Made by a program: the position numbers and the translations under genes. A stretch of 64,000 bases of DNA, taken from the NCBI GenBank assembly GCA_029259605.1, contig JAJDEV010000276.1, positions 1 to 64,000 on the forward strand. The letters run 5' to 3'. Of this stretch, positions 17,161 to 27,142 are shown in pieces. Numbering within the stretch: the first letter of the stretch is position 1; every line of letters starts with the position of its first letter. Source of the stretch: Planctomycetota bacterium (GTDB lineage: Bacteria > Planctomycetota > UBA1135 > GCA-002686595). The notes under the pieces were generated by a model that was not told the origin of the DNA, did not search any database, and was given only the letters and a program-made list of their open reading frames with translations.

Positions 17161-19455
17161 GCCTTCGTAGTCGCCGCGGCGCTTGATCTTGCTGCGATGC
17201 AGCGCGTACTCGAGCGACAGCTTGAACTCCTCGCGAATGCGCCGGTAGATCACCGCTGCCTCGGCCTTCTTGTCTGCATCCCACAGGCGGTCGGCTTCGT
17301 CGAGCAGCTCCTTCGCGCCGCCCTTCGTCGCTTGCTCGACCAAGTCGTCGAGCGCGCCCTTCGCGGCGTCTCCGAGCGACCCGTCGAGCTTCACGTCGCC
17401 GAGTCCGAGCTCGTCGCCGAGCTCCTTCACGACGGTGCCGAGCGCCGTGTCCTTCGCGAGCCCCTGAAGTGTCGCGCGCCACTCGAGCTTGGGCTTCTTC
17501 GTCGTGCCCCGGATCGGGAACCGCAGATCCTTGCCTTCGAGCGCGGCGAGGAAGCCGTGCTTCTTCACCGTCGCGGCCGTGACCGGGATGTTCCAAGCGA
17601 GGTCGAGCGTGTGGTCGAGTCCGACGCTGCCCGTGAACGCGGTGCGCACGCCGCCGATCGTCCAGGTCCAGTCACCGTCGTACATGAGCCGACCGGCGCG
17701 GATCGTGAAAGCGATCGGGCGCAGCTTCACTTCGGCGTTCGGATCGACGCCGAGATACCCGAGCAGCTCCTGCAGATCGGGCGCGCCCTGCATGTGCGCG
17801 CTCGAGAGCGCGAACGTGCCCTTGCCTTCGATCTTGTCCGTCGGAAACGCGTCCCAACCGGACGCGAGCACGTCCGAAGTCAGCGGCCCCGTGTACGCGA
17901 GATCGAGATCGCACTCGATGACGCCTGCGACCGTGGACCGGTCCAGCGACTCGACCGCCGCGAACGCGGGATGCACGATCGAGAGCAACGGACTCAAACG
18001 CGACGTTGCTCCGATGTCGAGCGCGTGGAGCGACAGCGTCGTGCGCGGCGCGCCGCTCGCGTCGAGCAGCGCGCGCCGATCGAACGCGCCGCCGAGCGTG
18101 AGCTCTCCGCCGTTCGCATGCAGCGTCGCCTTCCACGTCGACGCGTCCTCGCCGAACTCGAGCGCGACGTCACCCTCGACGTCGATCATCTCGGTCGCCA
18201 CGCGCCCGATGCCGATGGTCGCGGTTCCGTCGAGCCCGCCCAGGAAGCTCTCGAGGTCGGGCGCCGCCATCGAACCGGCGAACGCGACGTCGATGCGCTC
18301 CGACCCGGTTCCGCTGCCGCTCGCGCCCAGACGCTTGGAGACCGAGACCGGCAGCCACGGCCCGAACAGCTCGCCGATCGTGTCGGGCTGGTAGGTGAGA
18401 TGCGCCTCGATGGCCTCGAAGCGCGCAGGCGCGCCGCCGTCCGCGCTCCACGCCTTCAGACCCGTGGCGCGCACGAGCGCCGTTCCGCTCATCAACGCGG
18501 ACTCGATGCGGAACTCGGCGTTCGGGATGTCGAGCGTGTCGGGTCGCACCGTCGCGTCGAGTCCGATCTCGACGCGCGGCTCGCGGATGACGATCGGCGC
18601 GCGCGTCTCGTCCCCGGGGAGTTCGACGACGAGATCCGTCAGCTCGATCGCTGAAGTCGTGACGAACTCCGCCGTCGTGCCGCTGGCGCGCACCTGCCCG
18701 TCGAGCAGACCCGAGTGCGAGCGTCCCGGAGCGTTCAGCGCGAGGAACGGATCGGCGATCGCGAGCGTGACCTTGGCCAGATCGAGCTGGAGATCGATCG
18801 CGCCGGCGCGCGAGCGCTCGAACGTGAAGCCGAAGTCGCCGTTGCGCGTGTCCGAGTCGCTCACACTGCCGTGCCCCCGGCCGCTGACGTGCTCGCCCTC
18901 GACGGTGACGGTCGCTTCGTTCAGCGCGACGTTCGACGTCTTCCCGCTTCGAGTGGAGAGCACCGCGTTCGCCTCGCAGCGGAACGTGGCGTGGAGGTTG
19001 CTCGATCCGCTCGAGTCACCGCCCCTGTCCGATCCGGTCGACGCAGGTTCTCGCGTCGCCTCGAAGCGCGCGAGGTAGTCCTCGAGGTTCCACGTTCCGT
19101 CCTCGCGTTGGCGCAGGAAGACCTGGAGTCCGAGCGCTTGGCCGTCGACCTCGATCGAGCCGCCCAGGGCGTTCCAAACGTCGACGCTGCCGTCGAGCAT
19201 CGCCAGTTCGCCGACCGTTGCGCCGTTCGCGTCGACCGCGCGGAGGTCGCGCACGTGCAGCTCTCCCGACCACGAGACGGAGATGGAATCGACGTGAGCC
19301 TCGAGGCCCAGGCGACGCTCCACCTCGTTCGCGAGTTGCGTCTCGATCACGCTCGCGACGATGCGCGGCGCCGCGACGACAACCACCACGAGCACGACCG
19401 CGAATCCGATGACGACGCGCCACAGCCACCTGCGCTTCCGTTCTGGACCTGCCAT
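17158..19455 (-). CDS. AsmA-like inner-membrane-anchored protein
   Basis: 765 residues. A basic N-terminus (MAGPERKRRWLWR) and one membrane helix (about 13-33) anchor a long periplasmic beta-rich domain. Family features include the opening VIETQLANEVERRLGL..VDSISVSWSGELHVRDL, repeated beta segments, and a C-terminal ATVKKHGFLAALEGKDLRFPIRGTTKKPKLEW block typical of AsmA/DUF748-like proteins. Members are thought to bridge inner and outer membranes and help lipid or outer-membrane protein transport. The ATG at 19455 is chosen because it gives the anchor; upstream sequence in frame reads as a shadow of the next gene. Its TAG stop lies in the palindromic element. Confidence 0.75.
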   Translation of the reverse strand: MAGPERKRRWLWRVVIGFAVVLVVVVVAAPRIVASVIETQLANEVERRLGLEAHVDSISVSWSGELHVRDLRAVDANGATVGELAMLDGSVDVWNALGGSIEVDGQALGLQVFLRQREDGTWNLEDYLARFEATREPASTGSDRGGDSSGSSNLHATFRCEANAVLSTRSGKTSNVALNEATVTVEGEHVSGRGHGSVSDSDTRNGDFGFTFERSRAGAIDLQLDLAKVTLAIADPFLALNAPGRSHSGLLDGQVRASGTTAEFVTTSAIELTDLVVELPGDETRAPIVIREPRVEIGLDATVRPDTLDIPNAEFRIESALMSGTALVRATGLKAWSADGGAPARFEAIEAHLTYQPDTIGELFGPWLPVSVSKRLGASGSGTGSERIDVAFAGSMAAPDLESFLGGLDGTATIGIGRVATEMIDVEGDVALEFGEDASTWKATLHANGGELTLGGAFDRRALLDASGAPRTTLSLHALDIGATSRLSPLLSIVHPAFAAVESLDRSTVAGVIECDLDLAYTGPLTSDVLASGWDAFPTDKIEGKGTFALSSAHMQGAPDLQELLGYLGVDPNAEVKLRPIAFTIRAGRLMYDGDWTWTIGGVRTAFTGSVGLDHTLDLAWNIPVTAATVKKHGFLAALEGKDLRFPIRGTTKKPKLEWRATLQGLAKDTALGTVVKELGDELGLGDVKLDGSLGDAAKGALDDLVEQATKGGAKELLDEADRLWDADKKAEAAVIYRRIREEFKLSLEYALHRSKIKRRGDYEG

Positions 19456-19525
19456 GCCACGAGTTTGCACCGTCGCCTGTGAAGCTGCCAGTGCGCGCGC
19501 GAACGCGGCCCGCTTCGCGCGCGGC

Positions 19526-21073
19526 TCAGTACCCGACGACCAGATCGACCGCGTTCGTGAACGTCGCCTGCACGCCCGGTGCGAGGAGGATGGCCTGCGT
19601 GTGGACCTCGAAGCCGGCGAGCGCCGGGTCGTCGGGGAGGTGCTGCGCGTAGTCCGTGCCCGCGGGGAGCAGGGTCCGGAAGAGCTCGTTCCCGCCGACG
19701 AGGAGCGTTCCCGCTCGGCCCGGCGTGCCCGTCGCCGCCGCGTCGTAGCCGACCAGGATCGCCGCGACGTGGGGCGACTGCGAGAGGTCGACCGCGGCCG
19801 TCCAAGGTGCGCCGAGGCGCGGTGCACTCGCTCGGTAGCAATCGACGTTGCCCGCGATGGTGCGCGTGCGCGTCGATGCGCGCGCGCCGGCACGGAAGAG
19901 GCTGACGTAGCCCGCGTTGTCGAGCGGTTCGTCGTCGTAGGGCGTCCCGACGAAGAGCTCGTCTCCGGCGAGCGCGAGCGCGTAGCCGAAGCCGTCGTAG
20001 TCCTCGGGATCCGTCGCGAGCACGCGCGCCTCCTCGCGCCATCCGGTGTCCGTCGCGCGGAACACGTAGGCGGCGCCCTCGGGGTATCCGGCGAACGCCA
20101 TCAAAGGCGTTCCGATCGCGATACGTCCGGGCGCGGCGTCGAGCACGAGTCCGAAGCGCGCGAACGCGCGCACGGTCGTCGGCTTGAGCTTCTGTGTCTC
20201 GGTCCAGGCTCCGAACGCGTCGCGTTCGAAGACGTACGCCGCGCCGGACGCGGTCGCGCCTTGGTTGTCCCCGGGCGCGCCGACGACTCCGACGCCGTTC
20301 GCGAGCGCGACGGACCAACCGAACTGCTTGTCCCGGAGGGGATCGCTCGGCACGAGCCTGCGCACGAGCTTCCACGTGCCGTCCGTTCGCGCGAAGAGGT
20401 ACGCGGCGCCGAGCTGCAGCGAGAAGTTGCCCTCGAGGCGCGCACCGATCAGGGCGAAGTCACCCTCGAGCGCGACCGAGTACCCGAACTGCGCGTGCAG
20501 GAGCGGCCGGTCCGAGTACACGCGGGCGACGAGCTTCCACGCGTTGCCCTCGCGCTCGTAGAAGTCCGCGCTGCCCGCGCCGGTGACGAAACCAGGACCG
20601 GCGACATAGGGCGACCCGACGAGCGCCGTGTTCCCGTCGAGCGCGACCGACGCCCCGAAGCCGTTGCTACCGGTGAACCTCCGCTCCTCGAGCCACGCGT
20701 CGCCGTCGCGCCGGAAGACGTAGGCATGTCCGGGTGAGCCGAGGTCGGTCGTTCCGATCAGCGCACGGTCTCCGTCGAGCGACACCGACGCTCCGAAGCT
20801 CGAGAACGCCGCCGCGTCGGACGCGACGAGCCGCGCCTCCTGCTCCCAACCGTGAGTCGACCGCCTGAGCACGTACGCGGCGCCGGTGTAGTTCCCTTGA
20901 TCCCGCGCCCCGACCGCACCGACGAGCAGCCGCTCGTCGTCGTAGGAAACGGCGCTTCCGAACAACTCGGCTTCGGCCGGCGCCGGTTGCGCCCGGACGA
21001 TCGCCGTTTCGGTCCACGGCCGCGCCGACGTCTGCGGGAGAACGAGCGGGACGATGAGGGACAGCGCGAGCAT
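19526..21073 (-). CDS. Secreted FG-GAP repeat protein
   Basis: 515 residues with a signal peptide (MLALSLIVPLVLPQTSA). Residues about 30-410 are FG-GAP-like propeller repeats, each with a FG.SVAL/SYD..LLVGA core followed by GAAYVF (for example AELFGSAVSYDDERLLVGA, QFGYSVALEGDFALIGA). About 100 C-terminal residues form another beta domain (RTIAGNVDCYRASAPRLGAPW to VDLVVGY) that resembles C-terminal domains of exported planctomycete proteins, which is from memory. Function is unknown; a cell-surface or secreted binding role is likely. The ATG at 21073 gives the signal peptide. A TATATT hexamer lies at 21089-21084. Confidence 0.8.
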   Translation of the reverse strand: MLALSLIVPLVLPQTSARPWTETAIVRAQPAPAEAELFGSAVSYDDERLLVGAVGARDQGNYTGAAYVLRRSTHGWEQEARLVASDAAAFSSFGASVSLDGDRALIGTTDLGSPGHAYVFRRDGDAWLEERRFTGSNGFGASVALDGNTALVGSPYVAGPGFVTGAGSADFYEREGNAWKLVARVYSDRPLLHAQFGYSVALEGDFALIGARLEGNFSLQLGAAYLFARTDGTWKLVRRLVPSDPLRDKQFGWSVALANGVGVVGAPGDNQGATASGAAYVFERDAFGAWTETQKLKPTTVRAFARFGLVLDAAPGRIAIGTPLMAFAGYPEGAAYVFRATDTGWREEARVLATDPEDYDGFGYALALAGDELFVGTPYDDEPLDNAGYVSLFRAGARASTRTRTIAGNVDCYRASAPRLGAPWTAAVDLSQSPHVAAILVGYDAAATGTPGRAGTLLVGGNELFRTLLPAGTDYAQHLPDDPALAGFEVHTQAILLAPGVQATFTNAVDLVVGY

Positions 21074-21138
21074 CGTCCTCGCGAATATAGCAGGTCGCCC
21101 CGAGGGTCGCTGCGCCCCCGATTTCGAGGCGCCCCGGA

Positions 21139-21154
21139 AGGCCTCCCGAGGCCT
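21139..21154 (-). terminator. Hairpin after the respiratory operon
   Basis: AGGCCT, loop of 4, AGGCCT, beginning 3 nt after the ctaF stop codon on the minus strand. No T-run follows, so it is a weak candidate for intrinsic termination of the 12-gene act/cta operon. Confidence 0.4.
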
Positions 21155-21156
21155 GT

Positions 21157-21462
21157 TTACCCGCCCCAGCCCGTGACCGGCAGGCGCGTCAGGTAGTCCG
21201 TCATGACGAAGCCGAAGAGCAGCACGAGCCAGTAGACGCCGGCGGCCGCGAAGAACCAGATCAACTTGTTCGAGTACTTCACGTGCATGAACCAGAGCAC
21301 GACGAGCATGACCTTGGTCATGGCGACGCTGATCGCGATGGTCGTGTTCCACGCGCCGAGGTCGATCGTCGCGACCCACCACGTGAGGAACGTGAGCCCG
21401 AGGAGCAGCGCGAAGACCGTGAAGTAGACGCGCAGCGGCGTGACGTGATGCTCGGTACTCAT
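21157..21462 (-). CDS. ctaF: Cytochrome c oxidase subunit IV (caa3 type)
   Basis: 101 residues with three membrane helices (about 13-34, 38-62 and 69-90). The family core LTWWVATIDLGAWN..ISVAMTKVMLVVLWFMHVKYS matches the small prokaryotic subunit IV found with caa3 oxidases, which stabilises the complex. Last gene of the respiratory operon, starting 1 bp after the subunit III stop. Confidence 0.9.
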   Translation of the reverse strand: MSTEHHVTPLRVYFTVFALLLGLTFLTWWVATIDLGAWNTTIAISVAMTKVMLVVLWFMHVKYSNKLIWFFAAAGVYWLVLLFGFVMTDYLTRLPVTGWGG

Positions 21463-21463
21463 C

Positions 21464-22132
21464 TCAGTGCGCGCCTCCGCCGAGGTGCGCGCTCAACAGG
21501 TAGAGCAGCGGGAAGAGGAAGATCCAAACCAAGTCGACGAAGTGCCAGTAGAGCCCGAGCACCTCGACGCCGATGTAGTTCTCGGGCGAGTAGCGACCGC
21601 GCAGCGCGCGCACGCCCACGAACGCCATCAGCACGAAGCCGATCACCATGTGCAGCGCGTGCATGCCGGTCATGATGAAGTAGAGCGCGAAGAAGATGTG
21701 CAGGTGCGGATCGGGGTTGCCGGTCGGCGCCCAATGCAGCCCGGGCACGAGCCCGTGGTGCCACTTCTCCGCGTACTCGAAGTACTTGACGCCGAAGAAC
21801 ACGAGCCCGAGCACGACCGTCGCGCCGATGAGCAGGGCGGTCTGACCGCGCTTGCCGAGCTGCGCCGCGCGCACCGCGAGGGCCATGGTCAGGCTGCTTC
21901 CGAGCAGCACCGCGGTGTTGATGCCGCCGAGCAGCGGGTCGAGGTGCGCGCTGCCCTCGAGGAACGCCGTCGGATACATGTGCCGGTACACGATGTAGCA
22001 CGCGAACATCCCGCCGAAGAACATCACCTCTTGGACGAGGAACGCCCACATGCCGATCGCGGACGTCTCGTTCTGCTGCTCGAGCGTCTCGAAGTGATGG
22101 GCGAGCGGCCCGGTGTGCGTCGCGTCAGACAC
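21464..22132 (-). CDS. ctaE: Cytochrome c oxidase subunit III
   Basis: 222 residues from a GTG start that overlaps the ctaD stop by 8 bp. Seven membrane helices are expected in the region from [17 protein letters not shown] to the final [13 protein letters not shown]. Conserved subunit III features include HHGLVPG in the periplasmic loop, [19 protein letters not shown] and [18 protein letters not shown]. The Glu in FLVQEVMFF fits the acidic residue of helix III in this family. It is an integral part of the caa3 oxidase that supports proton uptake and stability. Confidence 0.93.
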   Translation of the reverse strand: MSDATHTGPLAHHFETLEQQNETSAIGMWAFLVQEVMFFGGMFACYIVYRHMYPTAFLEGSAHLDPLLGGINTAVLLGSSLTMALAVRAAQLGKRGQTALLIGATVVLGLVFFGVKYFEYAEKWHHGLVPGLHWAPTGNPDPHLHIFFALYFIMTGMHALHMVIGFVLMAFVGVRALRGRYSPENYIGVEVLGLYWHFVDLVWIFLFPLLYLLSAHLGGGAH

Positions 22133-23753
22133 GTGCGGCCTCCCGCTTGCCGTAGTCGTACGCCTCTTCCGTGACCTCGGGGATCTCGTGGAAGTTGTGT
22201 TCGTACGGCGGGGACGAGATCGTCCACTCGAGTCCGGCCGCGTCCCACGGGTTGTCGCCGACCTTCTTGCCGAACTTCAGCGAGAAGATCAGGTAGCAGA
22301 TCGGGAGCGCGAAGCCGAGGCCGAGGACGGACGCGCCCGCGGTCGACAGCACGTTGAGCACCTGGAAGTCCTCGTCGTACACGTGGTAGCGCCGCGGCAT
22401 CCCGAGGTACCCGAGCAGGAACTGCGGGAAGAACGTCAGGTTGAACCCGATGAAGATCATCACCGCGGCGACCTTGGCGAGCCCTTCGTGGTACATGCGC
22501 CCGAACATCTTCGGCCAGTAGAAGTGCAGGCCGCCGAGGTAGGCCATCACCATCCCGCCGACCATCACGTAGTGGAAGTGCGCGACGACGAAGTAGGTGT
22601 CGTGGACGTGAATGTCGAGCGCCATCGCGGCGAGGAAGATCCCGGTCAGCCCGCCGATCGTGAACAGCCCGATGAAGCCGAGCGCGTACAGCATCGGCGT
22701 CGCGAACGTGATCGACCCGCGGTACATCGTGGCCGTCCAGTTGAAGACCTTGATGGCCGACGGCACGGCGACGAGCATCGACAGCAGCGAGAACACGAAA
22801 CCCGCGTACATCGACTGCCCGCTGACGAACATGTGGTGGCCCCACACGAGGAAGCCGAGGATCGCGATCGCGAGGCTCGACATCGCGACGATCTTGTAGC
22901 CGAAGATGCGCTTGCGAGTGAAGCACGCGACGATCTCGCTCATCACGCCCATGCCCGGCAGGATCATGATGTAGACCGCCGGGTGACTGTAGAACCAGAA
23001 CAGGTGCTGGAAGAGGATCGGATCGCCGCCGAGCGCCGGGTCGAAGATGCCGACGTGCAGCAGCCGTTCGATCGCGACGAGCAGGATCGTCACGGCGATC
23101 ACGGGCGTACCGAGCACCATGATCAGGCTCGTCGCGTAGTTCGCCCAGACGAAGAGCGGCAACCGCATCCATGTCAGACCGGGCGCGCGCATCCTGTGGG
23201 TCGTCGCGATGAAGTTGACGCCCGTGAGGATCGACGAGAACCCCGTGATGAAGATGCCGAGCGCCGCGAGGATGACGTGGCTGTTGGCGTACGTGCTGCT
23301 GTACGGCGCGTAGAACGTCCAACCCGTGTCGACGCCGCCGGCGAACATCGCGAACAGCGTGACCAGGCCGCCGGCCGCGTAGACGTACCAACTGAGCAGG
23401 TTCAGCTTCGGGAACGCGACGTCCCGCGCGCCGATCATCAGCGGCAGGAAGAAGTTCCCGAGCACGGCCGGGATCGATGGCACGAGGAAGAAGAAGACCA
23501 TGAAGATCCCGTGCATCGTGAACAGCTTGTTGTACGTCTCCGACTGGAACAGGTCGCCCTGGGGCGTGAGCAGTTCCAGGCGGATGAGCACCGCGAACAA
23601 GCCGCCGACGGAGAAGAACGTGGTCAGGCTGATCAGGTAGAGCAGCGCGATGCGCTTGTGGTCGACCGTCAGCAGCCACGACCGGACTCCATACCCGGCG
23701 GTGAGATAGTTCGACTCCTTGGTAGAGGCGTGCTGCTTGCTCGCTGCGGTCAT
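22125..23753 (-). CDS. ctaD: Cytochrome c oxidase subunit I (caa3, type A2)
   Basis: 542 residues with 12 expected membrane helices. It is the catalytic subunit that reduces oxygen and pumps protons. Visible ligands are His81 (low-spin heme, TMHG), His257 and the cross-linked Tyr261 in YSHPAVY, His306-His307 (CuB), His392 (heme a3) and His394 (heme a). The helix VI motif is YSHPAV rather than the A1-type GHPEV, so the D-channel glutamate is absent and a Tyr-Ser pair takes its place. This is the hallmark of A2-type oxidases such as those of Thermus and Rhodothermus. The start overlaps the ctaC stop (ATGA). Confidence 0.96.
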   Translation of the reverse strand: MTAASKQHASTKESNYLTAGYGVRSWLLTVDHKRIALLYLISLTTFFSVGGLFAVLIRLELLTPQGDLFQSETYNKLFTMHGIFMVFFFLVPSIPAVLGNFFLPLMIGARDVAFPKLNLLSWYVYAAGGLVTLFAMFAGGVDTGWTFYAPYSSTYANSHVILAALGIFITGFSSILTGVNFIATTHRMRAPGLTWMRLPLFVWANYATSLIMVLGTPVIAVTILLVAIERLLHVGIFDPALGGDPILFQHLFWFYSHPAVYIMILPGMGVMSEIVACFTRKRIFGYKIVAMSSLAIAILGFLVWGHHMFVSGQSMYAGFVFSLLSMLVAVPSAIKVFNWTATMYRGSITFATPMLYALGFIGLFTIGGLTGIFLAAMALDIHVHDTYFVVAHFHYVMVGGMVMAYLGGLHFYWPKMFGRMYHEGLAKVAAVMIFIGFNLTFFPQFLLGYLGMPRRYHVYDEDFQVLNVLSTAGASVLGLGFALPICYLIFSLKFGKKVGDNPWDAAGLEWTISSPPYEHNFHEIPEVTEEAYDYGKREAARV

Positions 23754-24727
23754 TGGCCATTCCCTCCGTCCGCATCGCCGCCCTTCGGCGCCACGTCACT
23801 GTTCGCGAGCGACTTGACGTAGGCGATGAGCTGATTGATCTGCGTGTCGGTGACCTGCCCGGTGTACGTCGGCATCAGCGGCTGGTATCCGGCCGACAAC
23901 CGGCGCTTGGGTTCGAGGATCGACTCGCGCACGTAGCTCTCGTCGAAGAGCACGGTGCGTCCGTCGGAGAGCGACGTCGGCCGCCCGAAGCGTCCCGAGA
24001 GGTCGGGGCCGCGTTGGCCCGAGCCGGCGTCGTGGCACGTGACGCAACGCAGGTTCTCGAACAGCACGCGCCCCGCGTCGACCGGATCCTGCCCCGCGGG
24101 CTGGCCGTCGAGCCAAGCTTGGTAGTCGGCCGGGTCCATCACGACCACGCTGCCGATCATCTCCGAGTGCTTCGTGCCGCAGTACTCGGCGCAGAAGAGG
24201 TCGTACGTCCCGACCTTCGTCGCCTCGAACCAAATCGTCGTGTACTGCGTGCCCGGCAGAACGTCCTGCTTGATGCGGAACGCGGGGACGAAGAAGTCGT
24301 GGATCACGTCCTCGGAGACCAGCTTGAGGATGACGACCTCGCCGCGCGGGACGTGCATCGTGTTGATCTCGCGCTGGCCGGTCGGATGCTGGATCTTCCA
24401 CATCCACTGCTTGCCGGTGACGAAGTACGTCATGCCTTCCGACGGCGTCGTGTGGATCTCGAGGTAGAGCTTCGCGCTCCACCCGAAGATGAACACCCAC
24501 AGCGCGAGCGGAATCGCGGACCAGATGATCTCGAGCGGAACCGAGCCGTCGATCTGCTGCGCGGCGCGGTCCGGCCGACGCCGGTAGCGGATGCTGAACA
24601 GAATCAGCGCAGAGAGGATGCCCGCGACCGCGAACGTCGTCATGCCGATGAGGAAGAAGTACAGCCGATCGATGCCGCCCGCGACGGTCGACGCGGCTTC
24701 CGGGAAGAGTGTGAAGTCTTCGAACAT
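23750..24727 (-). CDS. ctaC: Cytochrome c oxidase subunit II with fused cytochrome c
   Basis: 325 residues. Two membrane helices (about 21-47 and 67-88) anchor a periplasmic cupredoxin domain holding the binuclear CuA site: His143, Cys179, Glu181, Cys183, His187 and Met190 ([12 protein letters not shown]). A C-terminal cytochrome c domain follows with heme motif CVTCH (Cys228, Cys231, His232) and a likely distal Met in PLMPTYTG, which makes this a caa3-type subunit. It accepts electrons, here probably from ActE or ActA. No N-terminal lipobox is seen. It starts 2 bp after the SCO gene and overlaps ctaD. Confidence 0.95.
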   Translation of the reverse strand: MFEDFTLFPEAASTVAGGIDRLYFFLIGMTTFAVAGILSALILFSIRYRRRPDRAAQQIDGSVPLEIIWSAIPLALWVFIFGWSAKLYLEIHTTPSEGMTYFVTGKQWMWKIQHPTGQREINTMHVPRGEVVILKLVSEDVIHDFFVPAFRIKQDVLPGTQYTTIWFEATKVGTYDLFCAEYCGTKHSEMIGSVVVMDPADYQAWLDGQPAGQDPVDAGRVLFENLRCVTCHDAGSGQRGPDLSGRFGRPTSLSDGRTVLFDESYVRESILEPKRRLSAGYQPLMPTYTGQVTDTQINQLIAYVKSLANSDVAPKGGDADGGNGQ

Positions 24728-24729
24728 GG

Positions 24730-25566
24730 CTACGACACCGCCCCCGACTCGATGGGTGTCCGCGCGGCGCGGCGGTCGCGCCGGATCGTGCGCACGATCG
24801 CGAGCGCGATGAGCACGACGGTGATCGTTCCGGCGACGCGGATCACGGTCATGATCGCGAAGCCGTACTTGCCGCGCGCCGGATCGTAGTGGAAGCAGCG
24901 CAGGATGAACTTGTCGATCGGTGTGCCGATCCCGCCGCCCGACGCGTCGATCAGGCCGAACTTGAGGTCGCGCGGCGCGAACTCGGTGCCGAAGAAGACG
25001 CGCGAGACCTCGCCGTCCTCCGTCACGACCGTGACTCCGGCGGCGTGCGCGTACTCGTCGGTCTCCGGCACGTACGTGAACTGGAACCCGACCGCATCGG
25101 CGATCGAAGCGATCGCGTCTTCCTTCGCGACGAGGAAGTGGAAGCCACGCTCCGCACCCTCGCGGTCGTAACGCGCGAGGGCGCGCTCGCGGTTCGCGCG
25201 CGCGAGCTCCGGAGTCTCACCCGGATCGATGCTGAGCACGATCAGATCGAAGTCGTCGCCCGGATCGAGCGCGACGGTGCGCATCGCCTTGAGCAGCCCG
25301 TCGAGCACCAGGTTGCACAGCATCGGGCACTCGTAATAAACGAGGGCGAGGATCGCCGGCCGCTCGAGCACGTCCCCGAGCGCGACCTCGGTCCCGTCCG
25401 AGCGCACGACGCGCGCGTCGAGCGGCAGCTCGTTGCCGAGGCGCTGCACCCAGTCGACATCGGGCAGCGCCGGACCGCCGAGCTGCGCGGTCGACGTCGA
25501 CGCCAGCGCGCCGAAGAGAGCGACGGCGACCAGCGCGCGGCGCGCGATTCGGATCAGGGCGCTCAT
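24730..25566 (-). CDS. SCO1/SenC copper chaperone
   Basis: 278 residues. A signal segment (about 10-27) and a C-terminal membrane helix (about 245-265) bracket a thioredoxin-fold domain. The copper ligands of the SCO family are present: Cys80 and Cys84 in CPMLC, with His174 in YAHAAG. SCO proteins deliver copper to, or reduce, the CuA site of oxidase subunit II, which is encoded immediately downstream. The extra C-terminal helix is seen in SCO-like proteins of ACIII/caa3 operons. The ATG at 25566 overlaps the stop of the upstream small gene (ATGA). Confidence 0.92.
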   Translation of the reverse strand: MSALIRIARRALVAVALFGALASTSTAQLGGPALPDVDWVQRLGNELPLDARVVRSDGTEVALGDVLERPAILALVYYECPMLCNLVLDGLLKAMRTVALDPGDDFDLIVLSIDPGETPELARANRERALARYDREGAERGFHFLVAKEDAIASIADAVGFQFTYVPETDEYAHAAGVTVVTEDGEVSRVFFGTEFAPRDLKFGLIDASGGGIGTPIDKFILRCFHYDPARGKYGFAIMTVIRVAGTITVVLIALAIVRTIRRDRRAARTPIESGAVS

Positions 25567-25949
25567 CGACCGTCCTCCGGCGGCGTCGAGCGGAACGGCA
25601 GGCCGCGCTCGACGATGTGCTTCATCGCGACATCGATCGGGACGTGCGTGATGCCGTTCTCGCGATCGACCCAACCGCTCCTCTTCAGGTGTTCCGTGTC
25701 CAGCGCGCGCGTCTCGTCCAGCTCGCGCGTCGTGTGCGACTGCAAGAGCGGCGCCGACGGCCCGTCGCGCAGGGCGGACATCGGGTCGGGCGTGACGCCG
25801 GCGTGGGCCTTGGCGCTCAGGTACTCGTTCGTCGCCGACGCAGCCAAGAGCGCCAGGAGGATGAGCACGGACAGCCCGATCGCGAACACGATCAAGGGCT
25901 TCGGGCGGGCATCCGACTGCTCGTAGCCGTGTTGCTTCGAAGCGCTCAT
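25563..25949 (-). CDS. Small membrane-anchored protein between actF and sco
   Basis: 128 residues, cytosolic N-terminus, one membrane helix (about 19-38), then about 90 extracytoplasmic residues. The only recognisable signature is near the C-terminus: GWVDRENGITHVPIDVAM. From memory, small proteins with a similar motif occur between the NrfD-like gene and the SCO/oxidase genes in other ACIII operons, but no function has been assigned that I can name. It is coupled by ATGA overlaps on both sides (actF stop and sco start), so it is made in step with the complex. An assembly or accessory-subunit role is inference. Confidence 0.75.
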   Translation of the reverse strand: MSASKQHGYEQSDARPKPLIVFAIGLSVLILLALLAASATNEYLSAKAHAGVTPDPMSALRDGPSAPLLQSHTTRELDETRALDTEHLKRSGWVDRENGITHVPIDVAMKHIVERGLPFRSTPPEDGR

Positions 25950-27142
25950 CCGTGCGATGCCTCCTCGAGCTGGCCGAGCAGCTTGCCGTCCTGCAGCGAG
26001 ACGAGCGGCCGTCCGCGCAGGTTGCGCACGAAGGCGCCGATCCACAACGCGCCGACCGAGAGTGGCGCGACGATGTCCATCCAATGCACGCTGAGCCCGC
26101 CGCCGTGCTGGAAGGCCGGCGCGATCAACCAGAAGATCTCGACGTAACGCGCGACGAGGATCGCCGCCGCGATCGTCGCCAGCACGCGCATGTTCCGCTT
26201 CGTCCGCCGGTTCAAGAGGATCAGGAACGGGATCACGAAGTGGAACGCGACCAAGAGGATCGCGACCGTCTGCCAACCGTGCCCCGTGCGGTGCAGGTAC
26301 CACGGCGTCTCCTCCGGCAGGTTGGCCTGCCAGATGATCAGGAACTGCGAGAACGAGACGTACGCCCACAGCATCACGAAGGCCATGATCAGGTTGCCGA
26401 GGTCGTGGAAGTGCGACTTCGCGAACCAACGCGAGAACGGCTCGTGGCGCGCGATGCGGGACGCGACCAGCACCGCGAAGCACAGCGTCGCGAGACCCTG
26501 GCCGATCACGAAGAGCAGCCCGTAGATCGTCGAGAACCAGTGCGGCTCGAGCGACATGCCCCAGTCGAACGCGGCGAAGCTCATCGTGAGCACGTACGTG
26601 CCGAGTCCGAGCCCGCTGACCACCTTGAGCTTGCGTAGCGCCGCGACGCTGAGCGTGCGGTCGTAGCGCGCGCTCAGACGCACGATCGACAGCGCGAGGA
26701 AGATCCACACGCAGAAGTACCCGATCGCGCGCACGGTGAAGAACGTGCGGTTCAGATACAGCGCCTTGCCTTGCAGGATGGGATCCGCGGCGACGACGTC
26801 GGCATGCGACCACTCGTACAGCGGATGGATGCCGCCGATCAGAATGGGCACGAACAGCAGCGCCATCAGCGGCACGTTGCGCATCGCCGCCTCGAGTTGC
26901 CGCCGGATCGCGAAGCCCCACGCGCCGCCGGTCATGTTGTGCAGCATGACGATGGCCAGGCTGCCGAGCGCCGGGGCGAGCCAGTAGAGGAACGCCATCA
27001 GGTACGAGCGGTAGAACTGCTCGGTGTTCTCGGGCGAGAGCGCGGCCGCGAGGACCAGGCCGCCGAGTCCGACCGCGGCGAGCACGAAGGACGCACGCTG
27101 GAGCCGGCCGAGGTTCGTCGAGAGGGGCGTTTGGTCGCTCAC
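25946..27142 (-). CDS. actF: Alternative complex III subunit ActF (membrane protein)
   Basis: 398 residues from a GTG start overlapping the actE stop (GTGA). About ten membrane helices, with recognisable FLYWLAPALGSLAIVMLHNMTGG, SFAAFDWGMSLEPHWFSTIYG, WAYVSFSQFLIIWQANLPEETPWYL and VHWMDIVAP segments. These are characteristic of the ActF/NrfD-related subunit of alternative complex III, which lies beside ActC in the membrane and carries no cofactor. The complex oxidises quinol and passes electrons to cytochrome c. Confidence 0.92.
   Translation of the reverse strand: MSDQTPLSTNLGRLQRASFVLAAVGLGGLVLAAALSPENTEQFYRSYLMAFLYWLAPALGSLAIVMLHNMTGGAWGFAIRRQLEAAMRNVPLMALLFVPILIGGIHPLYEWSHADVVAADPILQGKALYLNRTFFTVRAIGYFCVWIFLALSIVRLSARYDRTLSVAALRKLKVVSGLGLGTYVLTMSFAAFDWGMSLEPHWFSTIYGLLFVIGQGLATLCFAVLVASRIARHEPFSRWFAKSHFHDLGNLIMAFVMLWAYVSFSQFLIIWQANLPEETPWYLHRTGHGWQTVAILLVAFHFVIPFLILLNRRTKRNMRVLATIAAAILVARYVEIFWLIAPAFQHGGGLSVHWMDIVAPLSVGALWIGAFVRNLRGRPLVSLQDGKLLGQLEEASHG

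Noticed and set aside
19456-19893. N-terminal extension of the AsmA-like protein
   Set aside because: The extra 146 codons are Arg/Ser-rich shadow of the neighbouring FG-GAP gene and would bury the membrane anchor.
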